Position numbers and translations under genes: made by a program. A model generated the notes under the pieces. It had not been told where the DNA came from and ran no database searches. It was given only the letters and a program-made list of their open reading frames with translations. A DNA stretch of 33,120 nt from Myxococcales bacterium (GTDB taxonomy: Bacteria; Myxococcota_A; Polyangia; Polyangiales; Polyangiaceae): the NCBI GenBank assembly GCA_025351875.1, contig JANXVA010000078.1, positions 1 through 33,120 on the forward strand, given 5' to 3'. Positions 7,227-15,558 of the stretch are shown in pieces (position 1 is the stretch's first letter; every line of letters begins with the position of its first letter).

Positions 7227-9704
7227 ATGACTGAACCGCAGCTGCCCGCGCGCGCACGCGTCGTCGTCGTCGGAGGTGGCATCATTGGCTGCTCCGTCGC
7301 CTACCACCTCGCTCACATGGGCTGGAAGGACGTCGTGCTGCTCGAGCGCGACCGCTTGACCTCGGGGACCACGTGGCATGCGGCCGGGCTCATGGTGACC
7401 TTCGGGTCGACCTCCGAGACGTCGACGGAGATGCGGAAGTACACGCGCGACCTCTACAGCAAGCTCGAGGCCGAGACCGAGCAGTCCACCGGCTGGAAGC
7501 CCGTCGGCTTCATCGAGGTTGCGGCCGAGCCCGACCGTCTCGAGGAGTACCGGCGCGTCTCCGCGTTCAACCGCTACTGCGGCGTCGACGTGCACGAGAT
7601 CAGCAGCGCGGAGGTGAAGGATCTCTTTCCGCTCGCGCGCACCGAGGACATCCTCGCCGGCTTCTACGTCAAGGAGGACGGTCGCGCCGACCCCGTCGGC
7701 TGCACGATGGCGCTCGCGAAGGGCGCGCGCATGCAGGGCGCGAAGATCATCGAGAACTGCGCGGTGACGGGCATCCTGAAGAAGCGCGGCGCCGTCACCG
7801 GCGTGCGAACACCCTACGGAGACATCGAAGCAGAGTACGTCGTCAACTGCGCCGGCATGTGGGCGCGTCAGCTCGGCGCGATGTCGGGCGTGAACATCCC
7901 GAACCAGAGCGCGGAGCACTACTACCTCATCACCGAGAAGATCGCGGGGATGTCCGCGTCGTTCCCGGTGCTCGAGGATCCGGAATCGCACGGCTACTTT
8001 CGCGAGGAGGTGGGGGGGCTGATGATCGGCCTCTTCGAGCCGGTCTGCGCGCCGTGGAAGGTGTCGGGAGTGCCCGAGGACTTCTCTTTCGGTGAGATCA
8101 CGCCCGACTGGGACCGCATGGGACCCTACGTCGAGAAGGCGATGAAGCGCGTGCCGATCTCGCTCGAGACGGGCGTGCGCAAGTTCTTCTGCGGACCGGA
8201 GAGCTTCACGCCGGATCTCCAGCCGATCGTCGGCGAGGCGCCGGAGCTCAAGAACTACTTCGTCGCGGCGGGCCTCAACTCGATCGGCATCCTCACCGGC
8301 GGCGGGCTCGGCCGCGTGATGGCGCACTGGATCATCAACGGTCGCCCCGACGTCGATGTCACCGGCATGAACATCGACCGCCTGCACACGTACCAGGCGA
8401 ACCCCGAATACCGGAGGACGCGCACGGTCGAGTCGCTCGGCATGGTCTACCAGTGCCACTACCCGACGCGCTCGATGATGACGGCGCGCGGCGCGAAGAA
8501 GTCGGCGCTGCATGATCGCCTGGCCGCGAAGGGCGCCTATTTTCGCGACGTCAGCGGCTGGGAGGGCGCAGACTGGTACGCGCCGCACGGCGTGGAGCCC
8601 AAGGTCGAGAGGCTGTCGTGGGGCCGCCAGGAGTGGTTCCCGTACTGGCAGGCCGAGCACGAGGCCGCGCGCAACGGCGTCATCCTCATGGACATGTCGT
8701 TCATGGCGAAGTTCATCGTGCAGGGGCGCGATGCCGGCAGGATTCTCAACTACATCTCTGCGAACAACGTCGACGGGCCCACGGGCATGATCACGTACAC
8801 CCAGTGGCTCGACGGCGCAGGGAAGCTCCAGGCCGACCTCACCGTCACGAAGCTCGCCGACGACAAGTTCTGGGTCGTGGCCTCCGACACGGCGCATCGC
8901 CACGTCGAGACGTGGATGAAGCGCCACATCGAGGCGGACGCTCCGGGCTCGCTCGGCGCGCACGCGTTCGTGACGGACGTGACGTCTGGCTACGCGCAGA
9001 TCAACGTGCAGGGCCCGCGCTCGCGCGAGCTGCTCCAGTCGATCACGTCGCACGATCTCTCGAACGAGGCGTTTCCGTTCCGCAGCGCGCACGAGATCGA
9101 CATCGGCTTCGCGCGCGCGCTCTGCGTGCGGATCACGTATCTCGGTGAGCTCGGCTACGAGCTCTACGTCCCCACCGAGCAAGCCACGCACGTCTACGAC
9201 CGGCTCACCGACGCCGGTACGCACTTCGGCCTCCGTCACGCCGGGCTCAAGGCGCTCGCGAGCCTGCGCATGGAGAAGGGCTATCGCGACTACGGGCACG
9301 ACATCGACAACACCGACTCCGTGCTCGAGGCTGGCCTCGGCTTCGCAGTCGACCTGAAGAAGCCGGGCGGCTTCCTCGGCAAGGAGGCCGTCGAGGCGAA
9401 GAAGGCGGCGGGCCCGATGACGCGTCGGATCGTGCAGATCCTCCTGAAGGATCCGGAGCCGATGCTCTATCACGCAGAGATCGTGCGACGGAACGGCAAG
9501 GCCGTCGGCTACATCCGCGCGGCGTCGTACGGGTTCACGGTGGGCGGCGCCGTCGGCCTCGCGATGATCGAGGCGGGTGAGCCCGTGAACGCGAAGTACT
9601 TCGAGGAGGGGACGTGGGAGGTCGAGATCGCAGGCAAGAACCATCCGGCCATCGCCTCGATGAAGCCCCTCTACGACCCGACGAACGAGAAGGTGAAGTG
9701 CTGA
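7227..9704 (+). CDS. FAD-dependent dimethylglycine/sarcosine dehydrogenase-like protein with C-terminal GcvT (aminomethyltransferase) domains
   Basis: ARVVVVGGGIIGCSVAYHLAHMGWKDVVLLERDRLTSGTTWHAAGL (Rossmann FAD motif and flavinylation-type TTWHAAG); GcvT-like C-terminal half (LGELGYELYVPTEQATHVYDRL...GLKALASLRMEKGYRDYGHDI). ATG at 7227 preferred over the ORF-track start at 7122. Confidence 0.9.
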   Translation: MTEPQLPARARVVVVGGGIIGCSVAYHLAHMGWKDVVLLERDRLTSGTTWHAAGLMVTFGSTSETSTEMRKYTRDLYSKLEAETEQSTGWKPVGFIEVAAEPDRLEEYRRVSAFNRYCGVDVHEISSAEVKDLFPLARTEDILAGFYVKEDGRADPVGCTMALAKGARMQGAKIIENCAVTGILKKRGAVTGVRTPYGDIEAEYVVNCAGMWARQLGAMSGVNIPNQSAEHYYLITEKIAGMSASFPVLEDPESHGYFREEVGGLMIGLFEPVCAPWKVSGVPEDFSFGEITPDWDRMGPYVEKAMKRVPISLETGVRKFFCGPESFTPDLQPIVGEAPELKNYFVAAGLNSIGILTGGGLGRVMAHWIINGRPDVDVTGMNIDRLHTYQANPEYRRTRTVESLGMVYQCHYPTRSMMTARGAKKSALHDRLAAKGAYFRDVSGWEGADWYAPHGVEPKVERLSWGRQEWFPYWQAEHEAARNGVILMDMSFMAKFIVQGRDAGRILNYISANNVDGPTGMITYTQWLDGAGKLQADLTVTKLADDKFWVVASDTAHRHVETWMKRHIEADAPGSLGAHAFVTDVTSGYAQINVQGPRSRELLQSITSHDLSNEAFPFRSAHEIDIGFARALCVRITYLGELGYELYVPTEQATHVYDRLTDAGTHFGLRHAGLKALASLRMEKGYRDYGHDIDNTDSVLEAGLGFAVDLKKPGGFLGKEAVEAKKAAGPMTRRIVQILLKDPEPMLYHAEIVRRNGKAVGYIRAASYGFTVGGAVGLAMIEAGEPVNAKYFEEGTWEVEIAGKNHPAIASMKPLYDPTNEKVKC

Positions 9705-9775
9705 GCTCGAGCCGCGTGACTCACGCGCAGGTGGTCACAGCGACCTGACTCACGCGGGCTCGTGCGGCGAGGCAC

Positions 9776-10849
9776 TCACGGCAGGTCGACGCACGTAGCG
9801 CTGCCGAGGCCGTCGCGCGGCTCGGCCCAGAAGCGATAGGGCGTGAACCAGAAGCCTGCGTCGATGCCGACCGAGGCCTGGCGCCAGGAGCCCATGACGT
9901 AGCCCCAGTCACGGAGCGAGCGCTGGTCCGGGGTGCCCATCAGCAGCTCGAAGCCGGTCGCATCCTGCAGGTAGGTCGATTGCAGCCAGTCGTCGGTGAG
10001 AAGATAGGCAGCGCGCGCGCCGATCGCGTGCATCCAGCGGCCGCTGTTCCTGAGATTCGTGTGCGTGTGCTCGGCGCATGGCTCGACGAGGATCCGCTCC
10101 GGCGCGATGTGCTCGCGGCACTCGAGCAGCTGCATCATCGCGAAGGCCTCGATGACGCGCGAGTGGACGGCGCCGCCCGTGACGATCGCGACGGGCGCGA
10201 CCCCGCCTCGCAGCGCATCGGCCGCGCGGGCCGTGCGGACGGGGAGAACGCCGAGCCGCCCGAGATCGCCGTCCGCGAGGTCCTTGCACGTGTGGCCAGG
10301 GAGGAAGCTCGCGAGCGCCGTGTCGTTCTGCTCGAGCACCCCGTGCCCCGGAATCACGAGCGCGGAGTAGGGATAGATCGTCGACTCCCTCGCGATCGCG
10401 CGGAGGGCGCGCGCGTTCTGGCGCTGCGCGGTCCTGCGCTGGTCGGGGGTAAGCGAGCAAGGGAAGAGCTTCGAGGGCGCCGCCACCGGGAGCGCGTCGA
10501 GCTCGTCGGCGAGCGCCTCGAGCCTCGCGCGCGCGCTCGGGGCGGGGAAGCCGCACCCGCGCGGCGGTTGCCCGACCGACACCTTGCGACCCTCGTGGGT
10601 CACCGGGGTGAAACATGCATCTTGCACGTTACTCTCCGGGAACGAGACGTGGGTGATCGCCCACTCGTCGCGACCGACGATCGACGTGTGCCAGCTGCCG
10701 CACATCGTCGCGAGCGAGGGCGCATCGCCTCTGCCACCGAGCCGCCCGAACCTCGCGTCGTTCGCGGTGAACGCGGGCAATGGCTCGCGCATCCCGCACC
10801 CGAAGAGGAGGAGCGCGACCGCCATGATCCCTGCCGCGAATCTCCCCAC
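9776..10849 (-). CDS. DUF218/YdcF-SanA-ElyC-like domain protein, predicted lipoprotein
   Basis: Start inferred at GTG 10849 or ATG 10825; lipobox-like LLLFGCG; SALVIPGHGVLEQN...VAIVTGGAVHSRVIEAFAMMQLLECREHIAPERILVEPCAEHTHTNLRNS...AAYLLTDDWLQSTYL. Confidence 0.75.
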   Translation of the reverse strand: MGRFAAGIMAVALLLFGCGMREPLPAFTANDARFGRLGGRGDAPSLATMCGSWHTSIVGRDEWAITHVSFPESNVQDACFTPVTHEGRKVSVGQPPRGCGFPAPSARARLEALADELDALPVAAPSKLFPCSLTPDQRRTAQRQNARALRAIARESTIYPYSALVIPGHGVLEQNDTALASFLPGHTCKDLADGDLGRLGVLPVRTARAADALRGGVAPVAIVTGGAVHSRVIEAFAMMQLLECREHIAPERILVEPCAEHTHTNLRNSGRWMHAIGARAAYLLTDDWLQSTYLQDATGFELLMGTPDQRSLRDWGYVMGSWRQASVGIDAGFWFTPYRFWAEPRDGLGSATCVDLP

Positions 10850-10905
10850 CGCCCCATCGCTTACCGCAAGCCTCTCGCCGCCGCCATCCTGTAGCCTCCG
10901 GCCCC

Positions 10906-11421
10906 ATGCGCCGCGCGCTCCCCCTCGCTCTCCTCCTCGCGTGCACACCCTCCCGCGAGCCAACCACGTCCGCGGGCACGGACGCCGGCCCCCCCTCTCT
11001 CTCCCACGTGCCCGTGCCCGTGCCCGTGCCCGTGCCCCATCCCCCCTCGACACCAGCACCCACCGCCACGCCTCCTCCCGAGGAAACGCCTCCCTCCGTC
11101 AAGCTCGCCACCATCGGCATGCACGTCGGCGGCGGCCCCTACGACGAGCCGACGAAGGAGCCGATGAAGCGCTCCGTCGAGCCGCGCTTCCCCGACCTCG
11201 CGCGCTGCTGGAAGCACGTCATCAAGCTGGCCCCCACGGACGTCGGCGTCGATCTGGTGATCGAAGCGACTGGAGGGCGCGCGCGCGTGTCGAATCCGCG
11301 CACGTCCGTGACGAGCGAGGGCTTCGTGCCGTGTGTCGTCGCGTTCTTCGAGACCGTCGACTTCCAGAAGCCCAAGAACGGCAAGACCGTCGTGAGCTAT
11401 TCGGTCCGCTTCACGCCCTGA
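10906..11421 (+). CDS. Small lipoprotein with VP repeat linker and AgmX/PglI-like C-terminal domain
   Basis: Signal LPLALLLAC lipobox; VPVPVPVPVP linker; C-terminal FPDLARCWKHV...GVDLVIEATGGRARVSNPRTSVTSEGFVPCVVAFFETVDFQKPKNGKTVVSYSVRF resembles AgmX/PglI C-terminal domains. Confidence 0.75.
   Translation: MRRALPLALLLACTPSREPTTSAGTDAGPPSLSHVPVPVPVPVPHPPSTPAPTATPPPEETPPSVKLATIGMHVGGGPYDEPTKEPMKRSVEPRFPDLARCWKHVIKLAPTDVGVDLVIEATGGRARVSNPRTSVTSEGFVPCVVAFFETVDFQKPKNGKTVVSYSVRFTP
11008..11037 (+). repeat. Hexanucleotide tandem repeat (gtgccc)x5
   Basis: Read directly; in frame, encodes (Val-Pro)5. Confidence 0.95.
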
Positions 11422-11425
11422 GCGT

Positions 11426-11953
11426 TCACACGAGGGCGATGGCGCCGTAGCGCACCAGGTCGTCGATCGCCTCGAGCCCGGAGACCTCGTCGAGCCGGCA
11501 CGCGTCGAGGATCTGCTCGAGGGTACGGCGGCCGTCGACGTGGGACACGAAGAGGCGGCATCGGTCGTCGAGCGGCAGCGAGAGGACCTCGTCGGGGCGC
11601 ATGCGCACCCTGGGTACGATGTTTCCGAAGAGGCTCGACTCGGCGTGGGCCTCTGGCGTCAGCACGAGCCACTCGGGCTCGCGCGCGATGAGCTGCTCGG
11701 GCGGATCGTCGTAGATGGGGATCAGACCTCCGAACGGGTCGTCGGGCTCGATCTCCCCACGTGCGATGGCGAGCAGGCGCTCGTCCACCTTCGTCATTCG
11801 TCTGGTGGGCGGACCGGCGAGGTACTCCGCCTCCGGGGGTACCCGCACGCGCAGCTCGATCGTGATCTCGTCGTCGCTTTCCGCCTCGGGCGCGCGCTCT
11901 TTCTGGCTGCTCCTGTCACGGTGGAGAATCTCCCTCGTGGATCGGAACGGCAC
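11426..11953 (-). CDS. Conserved hypothetical protein; winged-helix-like C-terminus
   Basis: Minus frame with high GC3: ...MTKVDERLLAIARGEIEPDDPFGGLIPIYDDPPEQL...CRLFVSHVDGRRTLEQILDACRLDEVSGLEAIDDLVRYGAIALV. Start uncertain (GTG 11953 or ATG 11797). Confidence 0.6.
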   Translation of the reverse strand: MPFRSTREILHRDRSSQKERAPEAESDDEITIELRVRVPPEAEYLAGPPTRRMTKVDERLLAIARGEIEPDDPFGGLIPIYDDPPEQLIAREPEWLVLTPEAHAESSLFGNIVPRVRMRPDEVLSLPLDDRCRLFVSHVDGRRTLEQILDACRLDEVSGLEAIDDLVRYGAIALV

Positions 11954-12022
11954 AGCGCCGCGGACCTTGAGCCGATTTAGACAGGTCCCGCAGGAGGCTG
12001 CTCCTGTCGCGAACTTTGCCCG

Positions 12023-13279
12023 ATGGCGAGGCTCGTGCATCCTCCGCCGGTGTTGCGGCTCACCGCGTTCGCGCTCGCGTCTCTCGCTCTCGTCGCGTGC
12101 GCAGGCCCGCGCGTCGCGGTGACGCCCAAGCCCGTCCACACGACCGCTGCCCCGGTCGCAGCCGTTGCGGCCACGCCCGCGCCCGCGTCGCCACCGGGGC
12201 ACTGGTACTTCGAGTGGCTCTCCGCCGACGGCACGCGCGCGCTCCTGCGCCGGCTCGACGGCGAGGCCCGCTCCACGCTGCAGACACGCGTGGTCGATGT
12301 CGAGACGAAGCACGTGCTCGTGGAGGACGCATTCCCCGAGCTCGGCAAGCTGCCGACGGCGACGATCGGCCGGAAGCCCAACGAGGTCGCCGAGCTGATG
12401 GGCCGGCTCGCTGCGCCGACCTTCGCCGACGATCTCGTGCGCGGCGCGAGCATGGCGGAAGCCTTCCCGTTCGGCTCGTGCGGCCGCCTCTCCACATCGC
12501 CCCAAGGCGGCGCGATCGCGTTCAACGCGGGCGACTGGCTCTACGTTGCCGACAGCCGCGGCCACGTGCAGAAGCGGCTGACGACGCAGGCGGCGTACGA
12601 CCCGCGCTTCACGCCGGACGGACGGAACCTCCTCTTCCGGCGCGCGACGGGCACCATCGACAAGGTCCGCGCGAAGTACGAGCTCTTCATCATGCCGACG
12701 GATCTGTCGTCGGCGCCGAGGCTCCTCGGCGGGACCGCGGGCGCGCGTGACCGGTTCGCGATCGACGCCGAGGGTGGCGTGGCGGTCGTCGTCGCGTCGC
12801 AGGAGCCGCACATCAAGACATGCGTGCTCTCGATCGGGCTCAAGGCTCCCTTCGCGGTGAAGAAGCTCGCGTGCATCGACGGCGGTGAGCAGCTCGTCGA
12901 CTCGACGCTCTCGCCCAACGGGCGCTGGGCGGCAGTGACGACGCAGAAGGCCGCGAAGGACTCTCCGTCAGGCTTCGAGTGGAGGCTACGTGCGGTGTCG
13001 CTCGCGACCGGGAAGGTGGCGCTCGACGAGCCCGCAGAGCCGGGGCTCCTCGTGCGTGCGGTCAGCGATGCCGGGCTCCTCGTGCAGAGCGGGGGTGGGG
13101 GGATGGTCGCCGGGATCATCGGGGAGCCGAGGGTGGTGGTCGACGACCTCGTGGCGAAGACGAAGCGGACGCTCCGGCGCCCCGTCGAGCTCGGTCATCG
13201 GGGCTTCTTTCGCAGCGCGACCGAGCTCGTCGTCGTGCGCGGCGGCTCGGTCGCCGTCGTCGATCTCGCGCAGGATTAG
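12023..13279 (+). CDS. Lipoprotein with TolB/PD40-like beta-propeller repeats
   Basis: Lipobox SLALVACA; repeats such as YDPRFTPDGRNLLFRRATG and LVDSTLSPNGRWAAVTTQ. Confidence 0.72.
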   Translation: MARLVHPPPVLRLTAFALASLALVACAGPRVAVTPKPVHTTAAPVAAVAATPAPASPPGHWYFEWLSADGTRALLRRLDGEARSTLQTRVVDVETKHVLVEDAFPELGKLPTATIGRKPNEVAELMGRLAAPTFADDLVRGASMAEAFPFGSCGRLSTSPQGGAIAFNAGDWLYVADSRGHVQKRLTTQAAYDPRFTPDGRNLLFRRATGTIDKVRAKYELFIMPTDLSSAPRLLGGTAGARDRFAIDAEGGVAVVVASQEPHIKTCVLSIGLKAPFAVKKLACIDGGEQLVDSTLSPNGRWAAVTTQKAAKDSPSGFEWRLRAVSLATGKVALDEPAEPGLLVRAVSDAGLLVQSGGGGMVAGIIGEPRVVVDDLVAKTKRTLRRPVELGHRGFFRSATELVVVRGGSVAVVDLAQD

Positions 13280-13319
13280 ACGTCAGAGCGAGCCGTTCAC
13301 TTCGGCGCTCGGCTCGCGA

Positions 13320-14828
13320 TCACTCGGCCGGGCAGGACGTCTTGGTCGGTGGCTTCGACGGGTCGAGGAGGAACTGCGTGACGACGTCACGAACACACGA
13401 GCTGTGGAGCGCCGCCGCGTGGCCGTCGCCCTCGTACGTGAGGACACTCGAGCCGTTTCCGAGCTGACTCACCAGCTCCGCGCCCTGCGCATATCCGGTG
13501 ATCGGATCGAACCGGCCGGAGATCACGAGAGCCTTTGGTGCCGCAGCCGCGTTCACTGCCACACGCGCGCCCGAACGCGCGTGCGGCCACCCCGCGCAGA
13601 GCGCCCAAGGGAGGAGCGCCGCCACTCCTCGTGGGTGCGCGACTCGCTGCGCTGCGGCGAAGGTCTGGAACGCATCGACCGTAGGCACGGCGCTGAACGG
13701 CTGATCGAGACACGCGATCGCGAGAAGCCCCAGCACCGTCGTGTCGTAGTGGGCGTCGGCGGTGCGACCCATCAAGGCGTCGGCTCCGACGAGGAGCTTC
13801 GTGGCGTCACCGGCCTCTGCCGCCGCGAGCTCGGAGGCGAGCCCACGCCAGTCCGCCGTGCGAAGACCGTCGGCGAGCGCGAAGTGCAGATCGACGAGCG
13901 ACAGCCTGCGCGCGCCCGCGGCGAGCCCGCCCTCGGTCTTCGCCTTCGCCACGAGCGTATCGAGCCGCTGGCCGACGGCCGCGGGATCTGCGCTGGTTGC
14001 TCCCGTCCCCCGCAGCGCGCAGGCGGCGTCGCGCGCGCAGGCCTCGAAGAATCTCGCGAAGCCGAGCTCGTAGCTCGCGCCCTGCTCGGCGATGTCGCCC
14101 TCGAGATCCCGAGCCAGCACCGTCGCCGAATCGAGCGCGAAGGCACGAACGCGGTCGGGAAAGAGCGTCGCGTAGGTCGCGCCGAGCCAGGTGCCGTACG
14201 AGAAGCCGAGGTAGTTCAGCTTCTCCTCGCCGAGCGCCTCGCGGATCCGGTCGAGATCGCGCGCCGCGTTCTCGGTGTTCATCGTGCGGAGCACGCGTGC
14301 GTCGGCCTTTGCGAGGCAGCCTCCGAGCAACGCGGTGCGAAGCTCGGTCACCGCCTGGAGGGAGCCGGGCGTCTCGAGCGTGAGATCGGTGCTGCGGAGT
14401 CGCTCGAAGAGCGCGTCGTCGCTGCAAGCGATGGGTGCGCTGCGCCCGATGCCGCGCCAGTCGAACGTGACGACGTCGAACCTCGTGGTCGCCTCGGAGA
14501 AAGCTGCGCTCAGGACGGGATACGTCGTGGCGAGCCGCTCGACGAACGCCTGCCCGGGGCCGCCCGGATTGACGACCACCGCACCGAGCCGCGCGGCGGG
14601 GTCCTTCGCCGGCGCTCGCAAAAGGGCGATCGAGATCTTCGCGCCCCCGGGGTCGGCGTAGTCGACAGGCACGTCGACCGTCGCGCACTCGTAGTCGCCC
14701 TCGCAAGGCGTGAAGGTGACTCGCTTGCTCGTTGCGCCGCCGTCCGAAGATCCGCAGGCCGCTCCGAGCACGGCGGACGCCATGATCGCCAGCACTGCAC
14801 CCCTCGCGCCGCGGCTTGCCCTCGTCAT
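13320..14828 (-). CDS. Peptidase S33 / tripeptidyl aminopeptidase-like alpha/beta hydrolase, lipoprotein
   Basis: Lipobox VLGAACGSS; VDVPVDYADP; VVVNPGGPGQAF; FDWRGIGRS; LNYLGFSYGTWLGATYATLFPDRV; VISGRFDPITGYAQG; EGDGHAAAL. Confidence 0.88.
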   Translation of the reverse strand: MTRASRGARGAVLAIMASAVLGAACGSSDGGATSKRVTFTPCEGDYECATVDVPVDYADPGGAKISIALLRAPAKDPAARLGAVVVNPGGPGQAFVERLATTYPVLSAAFSEATTRFDVVTFDWRGIGRSAPIACSDDALFERLRSTDLTLETPGSLQAVTELRTALLGGCLAKADARVLRTMNTENAARDLDRIREALGEEKLNYLGFSYGTWLGATYATLFPDRVRAFALDSATVLARDLEGDIAEQGASYELGFARFFEACARDAACALRGTGATSADPAAVGQRLDTLVAKAKTEGGLAAGARRLSLVDLHFALADGLRTADWRGLASELAAAEAGDATKLLVGADALMGRTADAHYDTTVLGLLAIACLDQPFSAVPTVDAFQTFAAAQRVAHPRGVAALLPWALCAGWPHARSGARVAVNAAAAPKALVISGRFDPITGYAQGAELVSQLGNGSSVLTYEGDGHAAALHSSCVRDVVTQFLLDPSKPPTKTSCPAE

Positions 14829-14829
14829 G

Positions 14830-15492
14830 TCACGCGAGACGGTACGCGGTCGTGACCGCTTCGGCCTTCGAGCAGACGTGGAGCTTCCGGTACATCGCCC
14901 GCACGTGATGGCGGACGGTGTTGACGCTCATCGAGAGCATGCGCGCCACATCTTCGTAGGTCGCGCCCTTCGCGAAGAGCTCGATGATCTCGCGCTCGCG
15001 ATCGGTGAGATCGGAGGCATCGGGCGAGCCGTCGTGCGCGGCCACCACACCGGCGCTCGGGGTCGGAGCGAGTCCGCGACCCCTGAAATCGTCGAGCAGT
15101 CTCCGCGCGATGGTCGGCGAGATCGGCGCGCCGCCATCTCGCAGGATCGCGAGCGACTCCGCCACGCGCGTCGCCGCGTCACCCTTCAGCAGGTACCCCG
15201 AGGCGCCCGCCGCGAGAGCCTTGTAGACGTTGTCGTCGTCGTCCCAGACGGTGAGGATGAGGACGGCCATCTGCTTCTCGACGGCGAGCTGGATGAGCGG
15301 GATCGAGCTGCCGTCCGAGAGCTGCAGATCGAAGACACCGATCGTTGCGCCCGAGCTCTCGATCGCCTTCTTGCCGGAGACCACGTCTCCAGCCTGCGCG
15401 ACGACCGTGAAAGCGCCGTCGCTTTCGATCTGCCGCACGACCCCCCGCCGGATCATGGGGTCGTCTTCGAGCACGAGAACCGCGTCCGTCAC
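14830..15492 (-). CDS. NarL/LuxR-family response regulator
   Basis: REC VLVLEDDPMIRRGVV...IGVFDLQLSDG; HTH LTDREREIIELFAKGATYEDVARMLSMSVNTVRHHVRAMYRKLHV. GTG start at 15492. Stop lies 1 nt from the peptidase ATG. Confidence 0.9.
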   Translation of the reverse strand: MTDAVLVLEDDPMIRRGVVRQIESDGAFTVVAQAGDVVSGKKAIESSGATIGVFDLQLSDGSSIPLIQLAVEKQMAVLILTVWDDDDNVYKALAAGASGYLLKGDAATRVAESLAILRDGGAPISPTIARRLLDDFRGRGLAPTPSAGVVAAHDGSPDASDLTDREREIIELFAKGATYEDVARMLSMSVNTVRHHVRAMYRKLHVCSKAEAVTTAYRLA

Positions 15493-15558
15493 AGGTCCGA
15501 AGTATACTGTGGCCTCAGGCCATCGCAATCGTCAGAGTCCGGAAATCGTGGGTAAATC

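Noticed and set aside
7146-9644. 832-aa minus-strand ORF
   Set aside because: Antisense to the recognisable dimethylglycine dehydrogenase-like gene; composition typical of GC-rich shadow ORFs.
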